In this document: piece by piece, positions 1-9,239 of the stretch
Numbering within the stretch: position 1 is the first letter of the stretch
How the letters are laid out: each line of letters opens with the position of its first letter
NCBI GenBank assembly: GCA_036971475.1
Contig: JBAIZL010000001.1
Span: 206,532,841 to 206,596,840, forward strand
Direction of reading: 5' to 3'
Origin: Prosapia bicincta
Taxonomy: Eukaryota > Arthropoda > Insecta > Hemiptera > Cercopidae
Length of the DNA: 64,000 nucleotides
The notes under the pieces: model-generated
Database searches by the model: none
The model's input: the letters and a program-made list of their open reading frames with translations, nothing else
Told to the model about the DNA's origin: nothing
Program-made: the position numbers and the translations under genes

Positions 1-1280
1 CCACTCCGAAAGCTCCCTAACCTTTACATTATGTTCAACTAGTTAAAATCTCTAAACAAACAACTTATTTATGGCAACATTCTATATAGCTATGTAAGTG
101 ATAAAATTTTTCCTATATCTCTATCAACTCTAATTGATCTTTCAAAGTTATTTTCTACTTGCTTTTACAGGTAGAAATTAATTCAACTTTACCAAACAAC
201 CTAAAAACAATTTCATAAATTACATTATATTATATAAAAACCAATTATCAAGCACATACTGAAACAAAAATTACTATTATAAAAACATATAGACATATCT
301 TCCACAAGATCTCCAAAATATTTACTGAACAACAAATCATAATTAATAAAAATTGTTAAAACATCTGCTGAATGAAATCAAACACCTACTGAATTGAAAT
401 CACAATATTTAATACATATTTTAATTAAAGCGTTTACTGAAACATAGCTAAAAACCCTTCTTACAGACCCTTAATCATTTACAAAAAGAAATCTACACAT
501 TTACTAAAATTTATCTTATCCTTTTAATAGAAAATACTTAACCCTTTGGTTACAATTAAATTAACCCCTTCTGCAAGAAAGTCATACATACTGGATATTT
601 ACTAATATATACTGAAACATAGTTAAAAACCTTTCTGACAGACCCTTAATCATTTACAAAAAGAAATCTACACATTTACTAAAATTTATCTTATCCTTTT
701 AATAGAAAATACTTAACCCTTTGGTTACAATTAAATTAACCCCTTCTGCAAGAAAGTCATACATACTGGATATTTACTAATATTTACTGAAACATAGTTA
801 AAAATCTTTCTGACAGATCCTTAATCATTTACAAAAAGAAATCTACACATTTACTAACATTTATTTAACCCTTTTAATAGAAAATATTTAACCCTTTGGT
901 TACAATTAAATTAACCCTTTCTGCAAGAAAGTCATACATACTGGAATTTACTAATAATTACTGAAAATTTATCAACGCAATTTCTGAAGGAAATTTATAC
1001 TAACTAAAATTTGATTAACCTTTGCTGAATGGTCAATAACCCATTTGCATAAATTATGTAACTTGCATTTTAACAAAATTGAAAAATTTCATTTTTCTAT
1101 TAAGTTTTCTATATCACTAACATATTAATTTATATATATAAATCATGAAATAAACAAATTACACTTATAATTAATCTAAAAGAAAAACTTATTTTAATAT
1201 ATTAGCTAGCCCCACTCACAATTTTAAAATCTCTTGTTTTAAATGTTTGGGTATTAGTCATATTTTCCCAATGTACAAAA

Positions 1281-1282
<2 letters not shown>
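1..1282. other. AT-rich repetitive flank left of the LTR element
   Basis: No gene is visible. The stretch is very AT-rich and scattered with AACCCTTT-like motifs, which recur in the right flank of the retrotransposon (9,235-10,520). This suggests that the LTR element interrupted a longer repetitive region. The tandem repeat inside it is listed separately. Confidence 0.6.
436..960. repeat. Tandem repeat, three copies of about 175 bp
   Basis: The motif ACTGAAACATAG starts at 436, 611 and 786, and a degenerate fourth start lies at 960. The units are therefore 174-175 bp. Copies share the blocks 'acccttaatcatttacaaaa' and 'ctgcaagaaagtcatacata' with a few substitutions. Unit 3 is the most diverged. 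No ORF is conserved across units. Confidence 0.9.

Positions 1283-1346
<64 letters not shown>
1283..1346. repeat. (TA)n microsatellite, insertion site of the LTR element
   Basis: A pure TA tract of about 64 bp abuts the 5' LTR directly. Another TA tract (9,198-9,234) abuts the 3' LTR. The element therefore appears to have inserted inside one TA microsatellite, which makes the exact target-site duplication unreadable. Confidence 0.9.
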
Positions 1347-1353
<7 letters not shown>

Positions 1354-2572
1354 ATTAAATTTATAAATATTAAAAAAAATAATAATAATAATAACATTAA
1401 CAGTAAACAATACTTCCAAAAGTTGACTTAGTAAAAGCCGACAAAGGAATACATTAAACAAAACAAAAAAAAGTTTGAAAAAAAAAATATTTAAGGCAAT
1501 AAACAATTTGTAAAACCCTTAGGGAACTAGGGTAGAGTTTTTGTTAGGTTTTAGAAAGTTGAAAGGGACGGGAGAGAACGACAGATGTGTCACGTACACT
1601 TTCAAAAATAACGGATAGTTTAAAAAAAAAAGTATAACGTACGAATTTCAAATTTGATTGGTGGAAGCCAAAATAGATGTTTTTCATTGGGTAGAAAATG
1701 AACGAGAAGGGGAAATACGCGGTAAACAAATTCAAGTGCAGAAAAAGAGAGGCAGTCTTCTTGCGACCAAAAAAGTAGATGGACGTGTGTGGATGTTCCT
1801 AAAGAAAGTGTGTGAAGTTGTTAAAAAAAAATATATAAGTAAATTAATTATCGATAAATGTGGTGAAGTGAAGTGTTATAAAAAAAAAATAATCGTCCAA
1901 CTAATACCAAGGGTTAACGGAATAAAGGAAAGAACGTCACTGCACTTAAGTAAAAACTTTAATTAAAAACTAATTTAAAAAAAATAAATTTCTGGTCAAT
2001 AAAACAATTTTTCTAATATACAAGTAACTCTAAATTTCAAAAAAAAAGTAATTTCATAAGGCAAGAACCTAAACACGCCCCAAAAGTCTTTAATTTATTA
2101 GCTGGTCAAATTTAAATAATAATAAATAAAATGAATGAAATAAATAACAGGTTGTTTACCGTATAAGATTTTGGTTCGACATTATAGTCTGAAATAATTT
2201 GTAATTAAATGTAGATTTAACATGTATACTTTGTATTTAACTGGCAACAGGAATTAATAATGTTCTAAAATATTAAAGCAATTGTTATAACTAAAAAGTC
2301 TTGTATTTCTTTGTAAGGCCTACTCTAATTAAGTAATTTGGTTGAAATCTTATAAAGAAAAAGGAATCAAAATAATTAAAATAAAGGTAGGTCATAGTAA
2401 TAAGAAGCATAATTTAAAATTATACAATATAAGCAAAATGTTTAATTAGAACTTCAGTCGAACAATAGGTAAACTGGCGCCCAACACTTTAAAACAAATT
2501 AATTAATCTATAACAATTAAATTAACAAACTTGAAATAACATAGATAAAGCCCAAGGAATTTATGTTATAAA
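1347..2572 (+). repeat. 5' LTR
   Basis: This 1,226-bp direct repeat matches 7,971-9,197 throughout. Differences are mostly A-run lengths and single substitutions, for example 'tctgaaat' against 'ttttaaat' near 2,190. It contains a TTG-initiated ORF of 102 codons shared by both LTRs, and an internal TGGCGCCCAAC at 2,475-2,485 that resembles the start of a tRNA-Lys primer site. The repeat ends just before the primer binding site. Confidence 0.93.
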
Positions 2573-2573
2573 T

Positions 2574-2592
2574 TGGCTACTGAACGTGGGGC
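2574..2592 (+). promoter_or_regulatory. Primer binding site, degenerate tRNA-Lys type
   Basis: TGGCTACTGAACGTGGGGC follows the 5' LTR by one base. Gypsy-group elements typically use tRNA-Lys with a site like TGGCGCCCAACGTGGGGC. The first four and last ten bases agree; the middle does not. The missing first half of the consensus is present about 100 bp upstream, inside the LTR. Confidence 0.65.
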
Positions 2593-2694
2593 TATTTTGA
2601 AATTGCATCAAAATTTAAATGTATTGACCAGTAGACCTAGTAGTGTATTATTGTATTAATAAGAATTGTCTAGCGTAAGTTGTTATATTAATTA

Positions 2695-4230
2695 ATGAGT
2701 AAGGAAAATATTGTAAGAGGGCAAATAGATAGCTACACGCTTAGACGCAGTATAAGAATACGCGACAAAAATTTCAAAATGGAACATCAAAATACACAAG
2801 AAACACAAGTAGGACAGATGAGGCATACGGAAGACGGGTTCGGAGACGTAGAAGTGGTGAGAGTAACAGAAAATGTGAATGAAGAGATAAGGGTTTTGGG
2901 GACAGAGAGCACAACAGGCATGTTGACTAATAATGAGATCACAGTAGGAACACTAGGAGACAATGATATTTTGAGGGAAATATTAAAAAAGTTAAAGAAT
3001 CTTGATGATAACATGACTAAAACAAATGAAAATATTGTCCAAAATAAAAGAGACATGGATAATAAATTAATAGAAATAAATGACAATATAAAAAAGAATA
3101 GGGAAGACTTGACTAAGGAAATCACAAAAATGGGAGAGAATTTTGACGACAAATTAAGGAAACTGGAGGAAGACAGGAGGGGAGATATTGCAACACTTAA
3201 TAACAAGTTAATGGTAACTGAAAACAATTTGCTAGAAACACTAGATAAAAAAATATTAGTATCAGGCCAAAATACTCAAGGATTACACCAAGAGTATGCA
3301 CAAAAAATTGATAGCCGATTAGACAACATAAACCGTGAAGTTCAAAATACGCAGGGAAAGATCGTGACGATTGAAGAAACATGCGCAGAGCAATATAACA
3401 GACAAACGGGTTACCTAGAAACTTTGAAAACGGCAATTGACAAGAGAATAACAGATAATAGCAGAGAATTAGAGCCAAAATTGAGAAAATTAGACGAAAA
3501 TATTGAACAGATAAGAAAACAAATAAATTCGACAGAAAACCGAAGAGATAATAATCTTATAACACCAATAAACACGAATATAATGTTTTCGGGAGATGAA
3601 AGAATACCTATGGCATTTCTTAACGAGCTTATGGGGTTACATGAAAAGTATTACCAGGGAACAGGTTTAGAATGGATAATGCAACATCTACGCGGGCCAG
3701 CTGCCAATTGGTTTAGATTACATTCAGAAAGCTTTAAACAGTTCGGGGATTTTATCTTTGCATTTAAACAAAAATTCTGGAGTGAATTAATACAGGGGCG
3801 TGTTCGGGATGAGTTGGCGTTTGGAAAATATAATTACAGGGGGCAGTTGAACATGGTAGAATATGTAGAACGAAATTTATTATGGTTTAAAGGACTCGAA
3901 CCGAGACTTCCAGATGATCTAATTATACGTAAGCTAGCCAAACATTTTGATCCTAACATGGCGATTGCACTGGTGACGAGGGGAATTAAAACTAATGGCG
4001 AATTTGTCGACCTAGTAACAGAGTTTCATTATCTGCACCTACAAAGACAAGCGAACGGCATTCGGGACAGGAATTTGTCAAGAGAGCAACGACCTGACCT
4101 TAGGAATAACGAAAATAGCCGGGAGACAGGGTATTGTCAGAACGACTATCGGAGTAAACAGCTGGACAAGGGTAGACAACATAAGGGTGATGTCATAAAT
4201 TACCAACCCAAGCCCTCTACAAGTGCATGA
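2695..4230 (+). CDS. gag: Gag polyprotein of Ty3/gypsy element
   Basis: This 511-codon ORF starts at ATG 2,695. It encodes the structural protein that would form the cytoplasmic virus-like particle. Residues about 95-285 are charged and heptad-like (many K, E, N, I, L), consistent with a long coiled coil. Residues about 297-450 look like the retrotransposon gag/capsid domain, with 'GPAANWFRLH' followed by 'FKQKFW' and 'DELAFGKYNYRGQLNMVEYV'. The C-terminus is basic and hydrophilic and has no CCHC zinc knuckle. It ends in TGA at 4,228-4,230, and the same frame stays open into protease and RT. A GTAAGT donor-like site lies 15-20 bp upstream of the ATG, but no spliced product can be shown. Confidence 0.9.
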   Translation: MSKENIVRGQIDSYTLRRSIRIRDKNFKMEHQNTQETQVGQMRHTEDGFGDVEVVRVTENVNEEIRVLGTESTTGMLTNNEITVGTLGDNDILREILKKLKNLDDNMTKTNENIVQNKRDMDNKLIEINDNIKKNREDLTKEITKMGENFDDKLRKLEEDRRGDIATLNNKLMVTENNLLETLDKKILVSGQNTQGLHQEYAQKIDSRLDNINREVQNTQGKIVTIEETCAEQYNRQTGYLETLKTAIDKRITDNSRELEPKLRKLDENIEQIRKQINSTENRRDNNLITPINTNIMFSGDERIPMAFLNELMGLHEKYYQGTGLEWIMQHLRGPAANWFRLHSESFKQFGDFIFAFKQKFWSELIQGRVRDELAFGKYNYRGQLNMVEYVERNLLWFKGLEPRLPDDLIIRKLAKHFDPNMAIALVTRGIKTNGEFVDLVTEFHYLHLQRQANGIRDRNLSREQRPDLRNNENSRETGYCQNDYRSKQLDKGRQHKGDVINYQPKPSTSA

Positions 4231-6243
4231 AACGAGGACGCTGACCCTAGCCAGGTACCTAACTCTAGTAAAATAACCAACTGTAGGACACTTATTGCAG
4301 AAATACGAGACATTTTAAATGAAGACGAAGTTTGTGTTGAACCATCATTAGAATTAGAAAATTGCCCTGAACTTGAAATCCGATTAGGGGATATTAAAAC
4401 TGTTGCTTTGATAGATTCGGGAAGTCAGTTTAATGTAATGTCAGAAGATTTTTATAGTAAGAACAAAGAGCTGTTAGAGAATTCGTCAGATTGGAGAATG
4501 TCAAACATAAGAGTTATGGGAGCGTTGGGTCAGAAGTCTAAAGCTATAAAAAATCAAATAGTAACTACTGTAGGGATAGGGAAATATAAAGTGGAAACAC
4601 ATTTCATAATTGTGCCAGGTCTGATTAAAACTTGCATATTAGGCATAAACTTTTTAATAAAAAATGAAACTATTATCGATTTTGTAGAGAAAACAGTCGA
4701 ATTCAATGCCAAATGTAATGATCGATTAAAGAAAGAAAAAAAAATAATTAAGTTTTATAATAATGAAGAAACAAAATTGGATTGTAATGTCATAATGAAC
4801 TATAAGGAGGAAAGATTAGGAATAATAGAAAAAAAAATGTTGGAATTAGAGAATATAAAACCCGACCAAACGAAGAAGTTAATAGAGATTATCTATAAGT
4901 ATGAACAAATTTTTAGTGAGCAACCATGGTTAATTACTACCTATGAGCATGAATTCACCGTAACTGATACGAGACCATACAAGCAAAATAGTTGGCCTGT
5001 GGCAATTAAATTTAGGGAGGCAGTCAACACTGAAATAGAAAGGATGCTGAAATTAAATATTATAGAAAGAGCCAATAGTCCATACGTAAACAGAATAGTA
5101 CCTGTGTTTAAAAAGGATGGCACAGTCAGGATCTGCTTAGATGCTAGAGAAATTAATAAGAGATCGTTACCAGACTATGAAGGAAACTTACCGATTCAAG
5201 ATCTACTGACAAAATGTAGTGGTTATAAAGTTATGTCTTCTATCGATTTGACCAGTAGCTTTTGGCAAATCCCATTAAAAACCAACTGCAAGGACTTTAG
5301 GGGATTCCTACATAATGGACTGTGTTATCGTTTCAAAACGGTACCATTTGGATTAAGCTCTAGTCTAGCTAGTCTTACAAGGAGTTTAGATTCCATACTA
5401 ACAAAGGAAGCAAGGAAATTTTTGATTATTTACGTTGATGACATTTTATGTTTGTCTAAATCATTCGATGAACACCTAGAACAACTAGAGATAATTTTTA
5501 AGATTTTTAAAGATGCAAACGTAACTGTCAATTTCAATAAGTCGCAGTTTTGTAGAAGGGAGCTTGAATATTTAGGACACACTTTAAAAGTGGAAGGAAT
5601 TCAGCCAAGTGAAGAAAAGGTCAGAGCCATAAACCAATTTCCAAGGCCTAGAAATTCGAGACAAATAAAAGGATTTCTCGGGCTCATAAATTTCTATCAC
5701 CGTTTTGTAAAGGACAGCGCATCAATTACCGCACCATTACAACAACTGTTGAAGAAGGGATGTAGGTTCAAATGGTCTAAAGAACAAGAAGATAGCTTTA
5801 TACAAATAAAGAGGATATTTTTAGACCGGGTTATGTTAGCACATCCAATACTAAATAAACGGTATTACCTGCAGTGTGACGCGAGTGGATATGCTTTAGG
5901 CGGACAATTATTCCAATATGATGAAGAAGAACGTATTGCCGTGATTGGGTACACAAGTAGAACATTTAAAGGAGCTGAACTGAACTACAGTACGACAGAG
6001 AAGGAGCTTCTGAGTATTGTGCATAATCTCAAAAAATTCAGATGTTTTGTGTTGGGGAACCCTTTGACGGTGATTACAGATAATAAGGCCCTATCATACA
6101 TTAACCACTGTAAACTGTTAAACGCTCGTATGACCCGCTGGATGTTACTTATACAGGAGTATAACTTTGAAATAAAACATTGCAACGGAAAAGATAATAT
6201 TGTAGCCGACGCATTAAGCAGACACCCTGTGAAGACAACATAG
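4231..6243 (+). CDS. pol: Pol part 1: protease, reverse transcriptase, RNase H
   Basis: This frame is continuous with gag apart from the UGA codon. It has no obvious initiator, and the earliest TTG lies at 4,408, inside the protease motif. The aspartic protease active site 'IDSGSQ' is at about 4,411. RT follows, with 'VPVFKKDGTVRICLDAREIN' near 5,099 and the catalytic 'YVDDILC' near 5,431. RNase H shows 'LQCDASG' (about 5,872), 'TEKELL' (about 5,997), 'ITDNKAL' (about 6,073) and 'ADALSR' (about 6,208). All core catalytic residues are present. The frame stops at TAG 6,241-6,243, just after RNase H, where a family member would normally run on into integrase. Confidence 0.92.
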   Translation, partial: NEDADPSQVPNSSKITNCRTLIAEIRDILNEDEVCVEPSLELENCPELEIRLGDIKTVALIDSGSQFNVMSEDFYSKNKELLENSSDWRMSNIRVMGALGQKSKAIKNQIVTTVGIGKYKVETHFIIVPGLIKTCILGINFLIKNETIIDFVEKTVEFNAKCNDRLKKEKKIIKFYNNEETKLDCNVIMNYKEERLGIIEKKMLELENIKPDQTKKLIEIIYKYEQIFSEQPWLITTYEHEFTVTDTRPYKQNSWPVAIKFREAVNTEIERMLKLNIIERANSPYVNRIVPVFKKDGTVRICLDAREINKRSLPDYEGNLPIQDLLTKCSGYKVMSSIDLTSSFWQIPLKTNCKDFRGFLHNGLCYRFKTVPFGLSSSLASLTRSLDSILTKEARKFLIIYVDDILCLSKSFDEHLEQLEIIFKIFKDANVTVNFNKSQFCRRELEYLGHTLKVEGIQPSEEKVRAINQFPRPRNSRQIKGFLGLINFYHRFVKDSASITAPLQQLLKKGCRFKWSKEQEDSFIQIKRIFLDRVMLAHPILNKRYYLQCDASGYALGGQLFQYDEEERIAVIGYTSRTFKGAELNYSTTEKELLSIVHNLKKFRCFVLGNPLTVITDNKALSYINHCKLLNARMTRWMLLIQEYNFEIKHCNGKDNIVADALSRHPVKTT

Positions 6244-6308
6244 AAATAAATCAAGACAGTAATTTCATTCAAATTGCAACAATACGTAATAAATTTGACC
6301 ACAAAGTT

Positions 6309-7514
6309 TTGGATATGTTGAAACATATACAGACATTTCAAGACAAAGACCATAAAACAAAACTTATAGTTAATAAATTAAAGAATTCATCGGACAAATT
6401 ACACCAGCATTACAAATTATGGGAAGGCAAGTTATATCATCGAGATAAAGGTCATTTCAAGTTATACATACCAGACAATATCAAAAGGAATCTAATCACG
6501 GAAATACATACTCACTTTGGCCATTTAGGTATTAACAAGAGTTATCAAACATTTAAAGAAGATTTCGCAGCGGATCATCTAAGTAAGGACATCGAACAAA
6601 TAGTCAAATCATGTGAAATATGCCAGAAATGCAAACATGACATACGACATAGATTTGGGGAAATGGATTGTATCATACCAAAAAACAAAGGAGAATTGTT
6701 ATCTATGGATTACTGTGGTCCTTTACCAAATGGAAAAAGTGGTGCAAAATATATTTTGGTTATCATTGACGTATTCACTAAATACGTACAGCTTTATAAA
6801 GTCAATAGACCTACAACGACTATTACACTAAGGAGATTGCAAGATTACTGCAATAGATATGGAAAACCGCAGGCTATTATCACGGATAATGGAACGCAAT
6901 TTACTGCAAGAAAATGGAAAGAGGAACTCCGACGAATTCAAATAAAAACACTAAACACTTCGGTGAGGAATCCACAAAGTAACAGAGCTGAGAGAACCAT
7001 GAGACAACTGAATCAACTTTTCAGAATATTATTAAAAGAAAATCATAGAAATTGGGAATTACTATTGGAGGACGTACAAACAATAATCAACGAAACCTTT
7101 CAAGAAACAATTAGGGTTACTCCACATGAAGCACAATTTGGAAGAAAACCGAAAAGAATATGGGACGAATTTATAAAAATGCCAGAGAAAGAAAGTGAAA
7201 AAATCGTCGACACCGCCGAAATTTATTTACGAATGAAAAAGAAAAGGGAAAACTGTGCCAAGAAGTTTAATCAAGAAAACCAGTTAACCGAATATGAAGT
7301 AGGAGATTTAGTGTTGATCAGGAAGCTAAATACATCTAATGTGGAAAAGGGGATATACGGGAAATTTTTAGAATTATTCAAGGGACCATATAGGGTAATT
7401 GAGAAATATGGGAAGTCTAGCTACCTAGTTGCCACTCTAGAAAACCATGTTGTAAAAGGAAAATTTAATGTTAGAAATTTAAAAAAATATATCAAATCAG
7501 AAATAGTGGATTAG
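6309..7514 (+). CDS. Pol part 2: integrase, in a shifted frame
   Basis: This 401-codon ORF is counted from a TTG. The frame is open further upstream to about 6,222, so it overlaps the end of the RT frame and has no convincing start of its own. Counting from 6,309, the HHCC zinc domain is H67-x4-H72 and C102-x2-C105. The catalytic D,D-35-E core is D134 ('MDYCGP'), D193 ('TDNGTQF') and E228 ('NPQSNRAE'). The C-terminus has a GPY/F-like module ('LFKGPYRVIEKYG'). No chromodomain is seen. Integrase inserts the cDNA into the genome. It is offset by one frame from RT, consistent with loss of one base near 6,225-6,230 or with recoding. Confidence 0.9.
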   Translation: MDMLKHIQTFQDKDHKTKLIVNKLKNSSDKLHQHYKLWEGKLYHRDKGHFKLYIPDNIKRNLITEIHTHFGHLGINKSYQTFKEDFAADHLSKDIEQIVKSCEICQKCKHDIRHRFGEMDCIIPKNKGELLSMDYCGPLPNGKSGAKYILVIIDVFTKYVQLYKVNRPTTTITLRRLQDYCNRYGKPQAIITDNGTQFTARKWKEELRRIQIKTLNTSVRNPQSNRAERTMRQLNQLFRILLKENHRNWELLLEDVQTIINETFQETIRVTPHEAQFGRKPKRIWDEFIKMPEKESEKIVDTAEIYLRMKKKRENCAKKFNQENQLTEYEVGDLVLIRKLNTSNVEKGIYGKFLELFKGPYRVIEKYGKSSYLVATLENHVVKGKFNVRNLKKYIKSEIVD

Positions 7515-7951
7515 AATTAAATAAACTCCAATAAAATCTGTTAGACTATTAACTATAATAAACTGTTATATATTTTGTTTAGAAATAGACATGTGTAAGT
7601 AAGGTTGTAAATATTTAAGGAGACAGAAATGTTGAGGGTCAGCAGTAGAAGGACTTTGAAAAAAAAGGTTTCTGTTGCGGAAAGAGACAATAAGAAACAG
7701 GTAGCTAAGAAGGAGCCTTTGTGTAAGAGACAATGAAAAGGGACTTTATGGGTAGATTAGTGACAGCAATAGAGTTGTAGCAGTTGAGTTTCATGTCATT
7801 AGTGTTTAAGAAATTAGAATAAGTTAGTAAATATGTCTAGATTAATTTATTTAAAAATTTAAAAAAGGGTTTAAACAAAAAGTTTTCATTCATTTAAATC
7901 TAAAAAAAAAAAAAGCAAATAATAGAATTGTTTTGATTTATAATCACAGAA
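7515..7951 (+). other. Retrotransposon 3' untranslated region, no env
   Basis: About 440 bp lie between the integrase stop and the polypurine tract. The sequence is purine-rich, with no ORF of note and no sign of a signal peptide, furin site or membrane segment, so this is not an errantivirus-type env. Confidence 0.7.
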
Positions 7952-7970
7952 AATTTTTGTTGGGGACAAA
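7952..7970 (+). promoter_or_regulatory. Polypurine tract-like site
   Basis: A TTGGGGACAAA segment lies immediately before the start of the 3' LTR (TTATAAT at 7,971). Its position and G-rich core fit the plus-strand primer site, although it is a weak tract interrupted by T and C. Confidence 0.55.
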
Positions 7971-9191
7971 TTATAATATTAAATTTATAAATATTAAAAA
8001 AAAATAATAATAATAATAACATTAACAGTAAACAATACTTCCAAAAGTTGACTTAGTAAAAGCCGACAAAGGAATACATTAAACAAAAAAAAAAAAAGTT
8101 TGAAAAAAAAAATATTTAAGGCAATAAACAATTTGTAAAACCCTTAGAGAACTAGGGTAGAGTTTTTGTTAGGTTTTAGAAAGTTGAAAGGGACGGGAGA
8201 GAACGACAGATGTGTCACGTACACTTTCAAAAATAACGGATAGTTAAAAAAAAAAAGTATAACGTACGAATTTCAAATTTGATTGGTGGAAGCCAAAATA
8301 GATGTTTTTCATTGGGTAGAAAATGAACGAGAAGGGGAAATACGCGGTAAACAAATTCAAGTGCAGAAAAAGAGAGGCAGTCTTCTTGCGACCAAAAAAG
8401 TAGATGGACGTGTGTGGATGTTCCTAAAGAAAGTGTGTGAAGTTGTTAAAAAAAAAAATATAAGTAAATTAATTATCGATAAATGTGGTGAAGTGAAGTG
8501 TTATAAAAAAAAAATAATCTTCCAACTAATACCAAGGGTTAACGGAATAAAGGAAAGAACGTCACTGCACTTAAGTAAAAACTTTAATTAAAAACTAATT
8601 TTAAAAAAATAAATTTCTGGTCAATAAAACAATTTTTCTAATATACAAGTAACTCTAAATTTCAAAAAAAAAGTAATTTCATAAGGCAAGAACCTAAACA
8701 CGCCCCAAAAGTCTTTAATTTATTAGCTGGTCAAATTTAAATAATAATAAATAAAATGAATGAAATAAATAACAGGTTGTTTACCGTATAAGATTTTGGT
8801 TCGACATTATAGTTTTAAATAATTTGTAATTAAATGTAGATTTAACATGTATACTTTGTATTTAACTGGCAACAGGAATTAATACTGTTCTAAAATATTA
8901 AAGCAATTGTTATAACTAAAAAGTCTTGTATTTCTTTGTAAGGCCTACTCTAATTAAGTAATTTGGTTGAAATCTTATAAAGAAAAAGGAATCAAAATAA
9001 TTAAAATAAAGGTAGGTCATAGTAATAAGAAGCATAATTTAAAATTATACAATATAAGCAAAATGTTTAATTAGAACTTCAGTCGAACAATAGGTAAACT
9101 GGCGCCCAACACTTTAAAACAAATTAATTAATCTATAACAATTAAATTAACAAACTTAAAATAACATAGATAAAGCCCAAGGGAATTTATG

Positions 9192-9197
<6 letters not shown>
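7971..9197 (+). repeat. 3' LTR
   Basis: This 1,227-bp repeat matches the 5' LTR. It ends GTTATAA and runs directly into the (TA)n tract. It carries the same TTG-initiated ORF (8,283-8,591), with two residue changes near the middle (Y to N, V to F). Confidence 0.93.

Positions 9198-9234
<37 letters not shown>
9198..9234. repeat. (TA)n microsatellite, right side of insertion site
   Basis: This pure TA tract continues from the 3' LTR end and is the counterpart of 1,283-1,346. Confidence 0.9.

Positions 9235-9239
<5 letters not shown>

Larger units (their letters stand above)
1347..9197 (+). mobile_element. Ty3/gypsy LTR retrotransposon, near-complete
   Basis: Two direct terminal repeats of about 1.23 kb flank three large plus-strand ORFs in the order gag, protease-RT-RNase H, integrase. 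That order (RT before integrase) is the Ty3/gypsy arrangement. The element is about 7.85 kb. The LTRs begin TTATAAT and end GTTATAA. A primer binding site follows the 5' LTR and a G-rich polypurine-like tract precedes the 3' LTR. No env-like ORF lies between integrase and the 3' LTR. The LTRs differ at only a small number of positions by eye, so insertion was fairly recent. The element nevertheless carries a reading-frame break before integrase, so this copy is probably not autonomous unless recoding occurs. Confidence 0.95.

Noticed and set aside
1282..1506. Minus ORF ending in a long I-Y run
   Set aside because: Product of the (TA)n tract; the same artefact occurs at 11,107-11,370, 24,244-24,426, 39,367-39,735 and 39,827-40,054.
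2787..3478. Minus-strand ORFs opposite gag
   Set aside because: Shadows of the gag frame, rich in S, L and F as expected from reading A-rich coding DNA backwards.
8283..8591. LTR ORF as a real accessory gene
   Set aside because: No ATG, an upstream in-frame stop, and conservation explained by LTR identity alone; kept only as a low-interest finding.
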